64,000 bases of DNA, taken from Cydia pomonella (Eukaryota; Arthropoda; Insecta; Lepidoptera; Tortricidae). Shown piece by piece: positions 12,901 through 24,100 of the stretch. The notes under the pieces are model-generated. The model made no database searches, was not told the origin of the DNA, and saw only the letters and a list, made by a program, of their open reading frames with translations. Position numbers and translations under genes: made by a program. The stretch's first letter is position 1. Every line of letters begins with the position of its first letter. Location: positions 11,679,056 to 11,743,055 of the forward strand of contig NC_084704.1 in assembly GCF_033807575.1 (NCBI RefSeq), in the 5' to 3' direction.

Positions 12901-13575
12901 TTTCATACCAAATACTTATTTGTACAAGGTCATGTTGGGTAAAAAGAACATAGTTTAATTATTGTGCTCCGTGCAAATGGAACAGTATAAGCAATCCCTA
13001 CATGTGTTTCTCTTGTCCCAATGTTACACTTACCCTATCTAACCTTTTTCCATTTCTATTAACTGCAAACTAAACAAGGGCCGAGAGGTTTTGGGTGCAG
13101 TGCCGAATTAACAATTGTATTTCGATACACGTTTAGGTTTTGACTTCATTGCAATGCCCTAATTATATCAGAATACCTATAACACACCGTGAAAACACAC
13201 GATGTTGTTTATAGTCACTGCACTCTTTCTTATTATAACCTTTTCCTCTATTTCGAACACTGAATCACTCATGAGGTAAATCCACCTCACGTACAGATTA
13301 AAGGTTCGATTCGGTCATAAATCCGTAAAAAACATGTTAAGAGTTTTTATTACGCTCATAATGGATTACAAGAGAATATTGTGGGTTTGCATGATCTCTT
13401 TAATTGGTTTTTAACTGTTAATAGGAAAATTGAATGTCGCATGCAGTAAGATACTTATTCTGACCAGCCCGAATGCACCAACTTAATAAAAGTTAAGGGT
13501 AAAGTGTAGTGTAAAATATTGTAGTCGTAGTTTTGACGGCTGACGGTAGATGGTGCTGTAGGGCTTCGTAAATTT
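9966..13575. other. Intergenic DNA, nothing recognised
   Basis: About 3.6 kb without a supported gene. Frames at 10715-10987, 11578-11820 and 12026-12214 are 60-90 codons, have no start context or domain-like features, and look random. Confidence 0.5.
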
Positions 13576-13636
13576 TTTTATACTACGTCGGTGGCAATCA
13601 AGCATACGGCCTGCCTGATGGTAAGCAGTGGTACAT
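13576..13636 (+). repeat. ACTACGTCGGTGGCAA-family repeat, fragment
   Basis: ATACTACGTCGGTGGCAATC followed by CTGCCTGATGGTAAGCAGT matches the fuller copy at 21450-21600 and the reverse-strand copy at 28185-28305. A non-coding interspersed repeat, here truncated. Confidence 0.75.
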
Positions 13637-14071
13637 TATTCATACTTACTTTCCACAGTATCAATATCAATCCGAATATACAGCGAACTGCAGAAGGAAA
13701 ACATGAATCCATTCATTCATAATGTGGCCATTAAATTTTGCGGCTGGGTATACAGACAGACGTACAGAGATAGCGTATATCTCGTCACACATGCCTGTCA
13801 CGAATGCATTTGTATGCAGCGGTGGTGCATTAATTGATGCTGGATCACGTTGCCAGAGGTCGTTAGTGACGAATTCGCACGACTACCTGATTGCGGTTTT
13901 ATTGGGCAATGTTTTCCCATAATGATTTTGCTTCACGAATTTTAACGTCGTGCATTTATTTGCCGGGAACAATGTCTCTACATGTCACACTGTCAGACTC
14001 ATAAAGTAGAGATGTAGACAGATGAGTTTATAAATAACAAACCACCTAATAGTACATCCGTTAAGTGGAAC

Positions 14072-14287
14072 ATGGAACCAGCGTCCGACTTTGTTCCGGC
14101 CGCGGTGGAAAAGGCTGGGCCGTGGTGTTTGGAAGCGAAAAAGTCGGTAAGGGACTTGGGGCGGCATTTACGTGATCCCCGTTCAGGCTCCTACTTAGTC
14201 CAACAAATATCCCTTGCCATCCAGCGCAGCAATGCCGCAAGTATTTTTGGCACGTTTAGCCAGGTCAGTGGGGTTGATAGCAGGTAA
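14072..14287 (+). mobile_element. C-terminal end of a retroelement polyprotein (pseudogene)
   Basis: A 71-codon frame contains GPWCLEAKKSVRDLGRHLRD and then DPRSGSYLVQQISLAIQR followed by NAAS, FGTF. This ending is diagnostic of a retroelement family found in many invertebrate genomes, often annotated only as uncharacterised protein. A second copy with the same signature is on the minus strand at 30645-30795. Only the tail survives here, so it is 5'-truncated. Confidence 0.65.
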
Positions 14288-14299
14288 TCTAGTTAATTT

Positions 14300-15335
14300 C
14301 TAGAGTTCGTTTGAGTGTATTTGTTTAGCTTTTTATGTATTTTAATATTTGTCATGTATTTTTCTTATGTATGCTTACTTTACTCTTTGATGATTACTAT
14401 GTGTAATTTTTAAATCGTATACAATGTGTTTGTACACGTATAGTGGAGCCGTTAATCACGTATAGTACGATTAATTTTATCGACAAATCAAATGGTCTAA
14501 TCCAGAGGTTCTCAAATAGAGGCCTGAAAATGCGGCGAAATGGTTCCAGTAAAGGATGGTACGGCAGTGTTTGCTTCGCGCTCGACTTGGCGGGGGCACT
14601 GCCGTGCCCCCAGATACTTTTGGATGTGAATTTTAGAGATTTGTCAATATTTTAAAACTTTTGGGGCGTTGTTTCATCTGCTACTATTGATGCTTACGAT
14701 ACACTCTTAGTGGTTCGGCAATTTTTTTGTATTGCAATCACGTGGTGTAAACTGTGTAATATACTATTTTAAGTAGATTCATTAGTTTTTAAAGGGTTTT
14801 ACTATACTATACTCTTAGGAAGGTAATAAAACAAACATTTAGTTTCACATTTATTACAAAACAGCCACTTCCTTCTATAATACAACGGCATCACGCCAAA
14901 CGCGACTTCAAACTATTTAAATTAAATTTAAAACCACAACAATTTAATACACATAAATAAGATGATTGTCCATATTTCATAAAATAACATTTAAATCAAT
15001 CATGTTTTTTTTTAAATAAAAATGATTTTATCTGTGTAAAATTAAAGTAAAACATGCTTTTAAATAAAACAACAATAACGGAGAACAAATAAAAGCGTTT
15101 TGTACAAAGACTTATAATATTTAAATTTAATGAGCAGTTGACGGGGTTTAGGGTTATATCATTAATATAATTAAATTGCACTAGGTGGGGCTCAGCGTCG
15201 AACACAATTGGGGGTGTATGGCATCTGTAACAATAAAAGTGGCTATTAAAGCTGGCATGTTTGATGGTCCACTGCTGTGTGACGTTGCGGTATTTATAAA
15301 GGTTAAAGTACTCTAACTAGTCACATAAATACAAA
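14300..15335. other. Intergenic DNA, no gene recognised
   Basis: AT-rich. A GC-rich perfect inverted repeat of 8 bp (GGGGGCAC / GTGCCCCC) sits near 14592-14611. No coding signal. Confidence 0.5.
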
Positions 15336-15343
15336 ACACGTTT

Positions 15344-16030
15344 TTAGGGTTCCGTAGCCAAATGGCAAAAAACGGAACCCTTATAGATTCGTCATGTCCG
15401 TCTGTCTGTCCGATTCTGTCACAGCCACTTTTTTCCGAAACTATAAAAGCTATACTGTTCAAACTTGGTAAGTAGATGTATTCTATGAACCGCATTATGA
15501 TGTTTACACAAAAATAGAAAAAAAAAACAATAAATTTTGGGGGTTCCCCATACTTAGAACTGAAACTCAAAAAATCTTTTTTCATCAAACCCATACGTGT
15601 GGGGTATCTATGGATAGGTCTTTAAAAATGATACTGAGGTTTCTAATATCATTTTTTTCTAAACTGTATAGTTTGCGCGAGAGACACTTCCAAAGTGAAA
15701 AAATGTGTGTCCCCCCCCCCCTGTAACTTCTAAAATAACAGTACCTCTAGTGTAAATAAATTCGATTTCGAAACGTGACATACGCGTTTGCGTTTAGTCT
15801 CATTTTGTATGGGTTTTTGAACAGCGCGCCAAGCGGGACGTTTTGGAAAGTCAAAAATCTCATACAAAATGACACTTAACGCAAACGCGTACGTAACGTT
15901 TCGCTGTCGAAAATATTTACACTAGGGGTACTGAATGAAAAACCATGCAAACTTCCAACGAAAATTGGTTTGAACCGGATCTAGTAAGTAGTTTTTTTTA
16001 ATACGTCATAAATGGTACGGAACCCTTCAT
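15344..16030 (+). repeat. GGGTTCCGTA-family repeat with a nested MITE
   Basis: It starts TAGGGTTCCGTAGCC, has an opening palindrome (GGGTTCCG ... CGGAACCC) and a poly-C tract at 15712-15721. It ends near TACGGAACCCTTCATG. Compared with the copy at 25600-26655, the stretch 15740-15932 is extra, and that stretch is itself a MITE with long inverted ends. The minus-strand frame 15313-15594 recurs in the other copy (25539-25805), but this reflects repeat homology, not a gene. Confidence 0.8.
15740..15932. repeat. MITE nested in the GGGTTCCGTA repeat
   Basis: The left end (GTACCTCTAGTGTAAAT, later GAAACGTGAC and ACGCGTTTGCG) is matched in reverse complement by the right end (CGCAAACGCGT, AACGTTTC, ATTTACACTAGGGGTAC). 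The paralogous repeat at 25.98 kb reads from AATAACAG straight into AATGAAAAA, which serves as an empty site. Confidence 0.8.
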
Positions 16031-16626
16031 GAAGCACCTCCCGCTTTTTTGAAGGAGCTTTCTTGGGTAAGGTTAATTTACGCATTTGTGTGAAATCCAA
16101 AATATATAGTCTTTTTTTTGTTTCATTCAGGAGATAAAGTGTAAGTGTAAAATCATATAGTTTATTTTTGTTAAACTTTGGGCAAAGATGGTTTTGTAAT
16201 GCCTAATAGAAATTGTGTACAAATTTTGTTTCGAGAGACAAATTCGTTAGTTAAAGATAACATTTCATTACTTTTTTTATATTCATTCAGAATATTTATA
16301 AAGTTTTCTATAATAGTTTATCATCGCTAGAGCGAAGTTTTCACGATAACTGTATTATTTATGCCGATATTTAAAAAATATGGGATGTCCCTACAACAAC
16401 TGCGTTACTTTACTAAAAAGCTTATTTTTATTAGAAAAGGCAAATGCTGGAAGAACAAATGTTAGTGGTAAACAACAAGAAATCTTTGGAGACCAAGTAT
16501 TTAAAATAAATATTACTGTAAATTATTTCAGTTTATTAATTATGCTAATAAATCTTAGTGGCAAAATGGTAACGCAGTGTTAATAATAACAGAGATACCT
16601 ACAGTAAAATAGTTGAATTGGAAAAA

Positions 16627-16768
16627 TAATAGTATATTATTGCAGAGGCCGGGAAAGGGATGTCGTGGATGAGTTTCGATTTTGTCGGACGACGCGAACC
16701 CGGCCTCTGCAATAATATACTATTATAATATTTTTCCCGGCCTCTGCAATAATATACTATTATTAAAT
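16627..16768. repeat. Palindromic MITE-like repeat, GCAGAGGCCGGG ends
   Basis: TATTATTGCAGAGGCCGGG (about 16638) is answered by CCCGGCCTCTGCAATAATAT twice (about 16700 and 16739), with the stretch GATGAGTTTCGATTTTGTC between. The same family lies just before woc coding exon 5 (about 45585-45690). Confidence 0.75.
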
Positions 16769-16788
16769 TTTATGTCTTACATTGCTAG

Positions 16789-16794
16789 TTTATT
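16789..16794 (-). terminator. Candidate INO80 polyadenylation signal
   Basis: AATAAA on the minus strand, about 315 nt downstream of the INO80 stop codon. It is the closest canonical hexamer I noticed. It is a plausible cleavage signal but unsupported by transcript data. Confidence 0.4.
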
Positions 16795-17108
16795 GCATTA
16801 AGTTTGAAAATAAGTGTAATTTTCTCTTAAGTTAGTACCAGAAATTTTTGCGTTACAAATTGAGTTCCATTTGAAAAGGGACAAGTTCTTAGGCATTCAA
16901 AAGTATTTTGGTAAGCCATATATGGCGGATATGATATTAAACTCTATCGACAGCTATTAATGTTCAAATTTCAACAAATATTTTTATCGCATGCAGTAAG
17001 GGGTTAAAGCGACTAAGCGACGTTTTCTACTAAATCACTTCATCTATCTATTCCGCCGAAGTGTAAATCCGCTGACAAAGAAGTAAGTAGTGGTACCTCT
17101 CGTCCCCG

Positions 17109-18190
17109 CTAGGAGTGGTAGGGCGGCGGCGGCGGCGCGAGCGGCACGAGCAGCGGCTCGGGGGCGCGGCGGGGGCGGCGCGGCGGGCCGCGGGGCGCGC
17201 TGCCGCGCAGCCGCGGCCGCCCCGGCCCGCGCCGCGCGCGCACCGCCGCGCCGCCCGCCTCCAGCGGCGCCTCCGACTCCAGCATTGCGGCGCCTGCGAC
17301 CAGTGTCTACATTATTACTACACCCAAACTTCTCGATCTTGACTTGTTCCATAATACATATAGTCCGGCAAACCAATTTGTCACTAGAAAAAGGGACAAA
17401 TTTGAAAAATGTAGGCGCGCAAGTTCGATTTGTTATACAAATTTTGATTAATTTATTTATATATTAATGAAAATTGGTATGGCAGACTGTAGTTAACACA
17501 GTAGCTTTTTTTACCGGCAACAGCGTCCGCCGAAGTGCCCGCGGTGTCGGCCTGCACGGGACGCTCGCGGCGTGAGGCGTGCCTCGCGCCGCGCGGCCGG
17601 CCCCTTCTCGCGCCGCGCGTCGATCGCGTCGCCGACCACGATGACGCTCGACCCACGGGGGAGAAAGCTGTGAATGGAAATTACTCTATCAAATGCATTA
17701 CATATAAACACCTAAACAGTACAAACTCCAATATTGAACTCCATTCCCACTGATTTGTCTAACCCCCTAAGACCCACTGATGTCTGAAATGACTATCAAA
17801 ATTCAATTCAAAATTTAAAACCTCAAACTGCATACGGCTCTTGAAATTTGATCGATGGATATACTCACGCGTGTGCGGTGGGGTGAGATGTGCGTCGCGC
17901 GGTTCGTCGTCCACCAAAAGCGGGCTGCCGGGCTCCGAACAAGAATCACGTCCACGCTTCGCATCTACAGGCGTTGGTTGCTGCAACACATATTGTGTTA
18001 CTATATCTGTTACTTTAATAGGTACTGAAATACTTTTGTTTTAATTTTAAATCAAGTAACTCAATACTAATTTGACGCTAAAAAATCAAATAAATTTAAA
18101 TAAGTAACTCGTTACTTACGGGTGGCAGCGCCGCTGACTTTCTTTTTCTTTCCCTTTCCTCTTGTTTCTTTTCTTCTGATTTTTGTCGGT
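17109..18190 (-). CDS. INO80: INO80 exons 24-27: basic and AT-hook-like C-terminus
   Basis: Exon 24 is a charged helix (SEEKKQEERERKRKSAALPP). Exon 25 reads DSCSEPGSPLLVDDEPRDAH. Exon 26 is Arg/Ser/Ala-rich in the phased frame. Exon 27 encodes EAGGAAVRARRGPGRPRLRG, which contains an AT-hook-like GRPR core. It ends in a proline run and PYHS with TAG at 17111-17109. Phase continuity (1, 1, 1) selects this frame over the longer open frames across the same CpG-rich DNA. The sequence is weakly conserved, so exons 26-27 rest on splice sites and phase rather than homology. Confidence 0.7.
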
Positions 18191-21100
18191 CTAAGAACAA
18201 AAACAAATTAGGGATGTTAGAACACATACATATAAGCATATAAAGTTTCGTTACTTATAAATTGACAGACATATTTTTCACTAGTCGTCAATTCAATTTT
18301 TTTTAGATTCATCCCATAGGGGGTAATAATGAGTTTGAATGTGTTTGACGCTAGTATGAAATAAGCGTAAACAAACATTATACTTCAATAGCAAACTTAC
18401 ATTTTAGTTCTATTTCTTCGTCGTCCAGCAATAACGAGACGACTTCCTTTGGCTTCAGTGTGTCGGGCTTAAAGTTTCCCCCACTTATCACCATCCTTTG
18501 AATCTGTAGAGTTAATGCCTCATAAATTAGTTATTTGTACAAGAGAGGAAAGTTGGTTTTTCTTGCGAGTGTTGATTTTGAGTCCCGAGTAAGCGAAAGA
18601 TTCTATAATTGAATCACGAGCGAAGCGAGTCTAAGTTAGAAGCCTGAGCGTAGCGACGGACTCAAAAACACGAGATGTAAAATAACTTTGCTCTCGTGTG
18701 ACACATACAACTTTTCACCTCAGTAGTGAAAACATATTAAAGGTTAAAAAAAATCTGCATCAAGTAAAGTTAACCACATTTATTTACATTCATGAATGAA
18801 AGGCATCATCATTATGACGAAAGCTTCTAGAAATATTCCTGTATTCATGGCCTTCACTAAATTAAAAAGCTACTTTCCTCACTCCCTGGAGTGGCGAAAG
18901 TCGCACTTTCCTCGGTCCCTGGAGTTTCGAAAATATTTCATCATATTATACATTTTCATCAATAAGTAATGTATATTAGAGTTGGCGGTTTTTTTTAATC
19001 AGAGAAACTTTGACACATTTTGGGTAGCTTCAGCAATTCTGTAAACTTCTTCATATCAGTACAACAGGCATTGGTTCACAGTCGGTTTTCAAATATTTCA
19101 ATCTGAATCATCTGTGGGCAGGGGACTTACCTCACTCTTTTCCCTGGCCCTCTGCATAATCCTCTCCTCGATGGTGCCCTTACAGATAAGCCGGTAGACG
19201 GTGACTTGCTTGGTCTGCCCGAGTCGGTGGGCGCGGTCCATAGCCTGCTGGTCCACGGTTGGATTCCAATCGGAATCATAGAATATCACCTGTCATAGAA
19301 AACCAGGATATTATTTTTAGTCACATATTATTCAAGCTTTGTGTATAGTAGACGGTGTTAAAATATCATAATGTTATTAGAATTAACACCATCTGCTCAG
19401 ATAACCAACGGATCCCAAAATGTAAAGTTCGTTTAAGGCTGAACGGGACGCAGGAAATATGCATAGGGCGGCTCAAGCGACCTCATGTCGCATTGGATCA
19501 CAATCTTCTCGTTCCCACCCCAGATGATAAAATCACGTTACAAATGCAGCGACATATTTAAGTGTCAGGTATCATAATTTACTTACAGTATCTGCAGCGG
19601 TGAGGTTGATACCCAGGCCGCCGGCTCTCGTGGACAGAAGGAACACGAATATATCGGTTCGTGCCTGTAAGATATATTGATTTTGAGTTTACAACCATCA
19701 GACGACTCACTTCATAGAAATGTATAGTTATGGTACTGCCAGCACCATTTTGTATTTCAAAATAAAAATATATCTTATAGTTTCCAAGTAAAATGGCTGT
19801 GAAATACGGTCCTCAGACAAACGGGCGGCCATGATGAAACTATAAGGGTTCCGTTTTTGCCATTTTGGCTACGGAACCCATAAAAATCACCATGTTATTT
19901 AACTGACCTATTAATTGATCATCGCTATTATAACATGTTTGTGATGATTTCATACCTGGAAGTCAGCAACCATGTCGCGCCGCGCCGATATCTTGCTGGA
20001 ACCGTCTAACCGCATGTATTTGTGCTTTCTGTGCCACATGTATTCCTGCCAAATAACAATTACAAATGTATTTTTCCACTATAACTTCGCCTATGTTGAA
20101 TTGTTCATATAGTAATAAAAACTGAGTCACACCAAATACGTATGCGTAAACGTGTGCGTATTGTAATGTATGAATTTTCATAAGAGACGTCGGACAACTT
20201 GCTTGGCATATGCGTGCGATGCACTGTGACTTTGTTCGTAGTGATTCATACATTACAATGCGCACGAGCTCGTCTGTAAAAACGCATCCTGACTGAACAC
20301 GCGTGACTGCAATGAAGGAACGCAACAATAAATGAAAATAAATTGAAAACTATACATACCTCTAAGAGATCAATCATTTTGGTCATTTGGCTGTATATGA
20401 GAACACGGTGCCCTCTCTCTTTAAGCCGCTTTAACAATGAGTCCAATACTGTGAGCTTACCAGCGTCGCTCACTAACTGGTTTTTATCTAAAACAAAGCA
20501 TATCACATTTTCAAATACATAACTGGAAAAAATATAACATAACATAACGTAACGCGCACGCAGAACAATAAAAATTTACAAATCATCACTGGTACATTTG
20601 TAAGCGCAGTTGTATAACTGCTCAGTGTGGTAAGACAGCACTAAAACATTCAATACACGAAAGCGCATGCGTTTCAAAAATCGCTGGTATCGTGAAATAA
20701 GTAAATGAACGTGAGAAAGTTGTACTATCTACTAAGCTTTTATGATCGAGTCATCGTATCCATTTGAACCACAGTGATGGCCCATGGGCTTGACAGAGCG
20801 GTATGATGAAAAGGTACCTGGCACTTGTAGCGGCGCCCAGCCGGCGGGCGGGCGCGCGGCGGCCACGAGGCGCGCGAGGGCGGCGGCGCCGGCGCCGCTC
20901 TCCGCGTGCGCGTGCCGCGTCAGGTGGTGCGCGAACTGTATGCCGTACGAGTTATGACGGAGAGTGTACCTGGCACTTGTAGCGGCGCCCAGCCGGCGGG
21001 CGGGCGCGCGGCGGCCACGAGGCGCGCGAGGGCGGCGGCGCCGGCGCCGCTCTCCGCGTGCGCGTGCCGCGTCAGGTGGTGCGCGAACTGTATGCCGTAC

Positions 21101-24100
21101 GAGTTATGACGGAGAGTGTACCTGGCACTTGTAGCGGCGCCCAGCCGGCGGGCGGGCGCGCGGCGGCCACGAGGCGCGCGAGGGCGGCGGCGCCGGCGCC
21201 GCTCTCCGCGTGCGCGTGCCGCGTCAGGTGGTGCGCGAACTGTATGCCGTACGAGTTATGACGGAGAGTGTACCTGGCACTTGTAGCGGCGCCCAGCCGG
21301 CGGGCGGGCGCGCGGCGGCCACGAGGCGCGCGAAGGCGGCGGCGCCGGCGCCGCTCTCCGCGTGCGCGTGCCGCGTCAGGTGGTACGCGAACTGCCGCGA
21401 CGACGCGAACGGCTGCAGCGGGCACACGCATACCTGCGCACAATTTTTATTTTTTTTATTTTTTTATACTACGTCGGTGGCAAACAAGCATACTGCCCGC
21501 CTGATGGTAAGCAGTCTCCGTAGCCTATGTACGCCTGCAACTCCAGAGGAGTTACATGCGCGTTGCCGACCCTAACCCCGCCCCCCCTCGTTGAGCTCTA
21601 GCAACCTTGCTCACCGGCAGGAACACAACACTATGAGTAGGGTCTAGTGGGTAATAATATTATTACTCGTACTTTTGCAGTTCTATCGGACCACCGCGTC
21701 CTAAAATGAGTTGTATACAAATTAATAGACCGCGCATTTCTGAGATGTGTAGTATTCCCAGAATTCAATAATCCGATGTTGTTGGGCTGTAAAGTGGCGC
21801 CGTTCCTCCCACCAGCCCCTAGCACCTTGACAACAGTGGACACCAAACTACGTCCCAGATCCGGTCCACGAACAGGTAGCGGGAGTCTTGCCTTGTTTGG
21901 CCATCCCTGCGGTGGCAGCATGGTTTCATTTTTATCACATCTCACTATGCCCGTCACTTTCGCACTTACATGCTTGTTAGAACGTGACAGGCATGATGAC
22001 GAATGATAAAGAGCCGACCATCTTAGCCCTACTGAAGTACATACAACTATCAAAAGGAGTAGGATGTATAAAGGACTACATTGTGACGTTTCTTTATAAG
22101 GAACCAAGTACAATTTCTATTGGACTTTACCTTGGGTTGGGCAGTACATAAGAAAGCTGGTAAGCTCGTTGGCACATCTTGATACACTTTAGGCGGTTTC
22201 TCCACGTGGGCGAATTCCGTGACTTCTGAACTTGGCACCGACATCACACCTCCCTCTTCCGTCTTTATCTCTCGCAACATATCAGACTGAAAAAAAAACC
22301 AATTGGTAAAGCCCGATTGTATAAACTGGGATAAGAATGCTAAGTTTAAAATTACATTAATTATCGACAAAATAAATAGCTTAGTCACTTATAAAGATAA
22401 GTTAAATGAATTACCTGATCATCTTGACTTTTGAGATTTCTAGTCCTCATGTTTCTGTGTTCTATAGTCTCCGCCATATAGTGAATACTGTGTTCCGCGT
22501 GTGTGTAGAATGGACCGCCTAAACATAAAATATCGCAAATTATACACAATAACACATGTGCATTGAGCAAAGACATATTCAACAGGCTGCTTTTCAAATT
22601 ACAATCAGGTAAAGTTTCTGTATGTTTAGCCTTTAAGTTAATCCAGATGCGCTGTTGTTTTCTCTTATTTTTTCGCCATAACTTCAAATATATACGTTAA
22701 GACTGTGACCAACATACCTATGTATGTTGGTCACACTTGTCTATACAAGTCACCGCATTATGAAAGTTTACAAATAGCACCAAGTGCAATTTTACTTATA
22801 GAATGCTACATTTCGCGAAACTGCCAAAGAAAACAACTTAAGAAGACATGAGAATATTTTATTTATTTACCTTGAGTCCACAGCGGGTCAGTAAACAGCA
22901 GGTCCCTCCACATCAAACTATCCGTTTTCCTTTGCCTCATCACATCGCCGTCCGGACATATCAGCAGTCTATCCTTACTACTGACGTTGTCATAGTTATC
23001 CGGCTCTGACTCTTCCGTCTCTTCGACAACCTCGTCTTTTACTTCCGAATTCGTGTGCTGTTGCCACCAGAAGTGCCGATGCCGAAGCCTTTCGTATTTT
23101 TTTAGACATTGTTTTATATGTTCCATGCTAAAAAAATACTTGGTTTCTATATTTAAACATACAATTTCAACTACTAGTGTCACGCTCGAAATGTCAGGCT
23201 AAATATTAAAAGTAAGTGTACGCGATAAATCTCATTTTAGTTGAAAGAAAATTCTAATATTAATACTAATACCAACGAGAATTTGAAATGGAGGTGGATT
23301 GTCAAAGAACATTTTGCAGCCACAGTACAGTAAAAGTGGCGCCATCTAACAGATTATAGGCCAAAGGTATGGCGGCATCATTTCAAACGATGGCGCCACA
23401 AGCTTTGGCCTATTCCCGGTAAGATGGCGCCACTTTTTGATATTTAACTTTAACACATATCAGTGAAAGAATAAGGATCAAAGTCAAATGGCGTTCTAGA
23501 AGTTTTAATCATGTTTCTAAAGATGGCAGTAAATTTACTGTGACTACAAAATTTACTTTGACAATCCACCTCTATTTAAAATTCTCTTTGCTACTACTTA
23601 TATATACTTACGCGTAAAACCATCCACACAGCGTCACTTTATACAACTCCATCGGCGAAAGGTCAATAAACCTCATAAACTTAAACATTCCATTCTCCTC
23701 TTCACTCAGACTTCTGTGTACATACTCAGGCGTCAATATATTCAGCGTGTTATACAGCAAATGCCGTTTGGATGGTATGCTTCTAAGCAGAATAGCTTCT
23801 TCTGCGACTAGCTTGGGTAGGTGGTAGTCGTCGACTTGCATTGCGAAGGGAGAGCGGACGTCACGGCGTTCGAAGAGCTCGGGGTGGTTACATACCTATA
23901 ATAAAAAAGTCATTATTTCATGATATCAAACAAGAAATGATCTATGTGAAATAAGTTTCTATAAGGAGGAACTGTTTAACAAAAAACACAACCAGCGACA
24001 AAAACTGCTACGAAAATCTAATTGGATCACCCAATAAAGCTTGCAATATATAAAAAAAGATTTAAAGTGGCTGGCTAACCTTTCTGAACTGCATGACCAG

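Noticed and set aside
15313..15594. 93-codon minus frame similar to one at 25539-25805, as if two paralogous genes
   Set aside because: Both lie in copies of the same non-coding GGGTTCCGTA repeat and owe their similarity to it.
17044..17376. A 110-codon minus frame and overlapping plus frames in CpG-rich DNA, Arg/Ala-rich
   Set aside because: Splice phase from INO80 exon 26 selects another frame ending PYHS-stop. The longer frames are GC-driven shadows.
21072..21443. Long frames on both strands across the 152-bp repeat
   Set aside because: They arise from repeated GC-rich exon sequence read in shifting frames. Only the stretch 21274-21433 belongs to INO80.
21631..22113. 160-codon minus frame inside the INO80 intron between exons 17 and 18
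   Set aside because: It extends through the exon 17 donor into intron sequence. The composition is mixed, no domain is recognised and there is no matching acceptor. Possibly transposon-derived, but unsupported.
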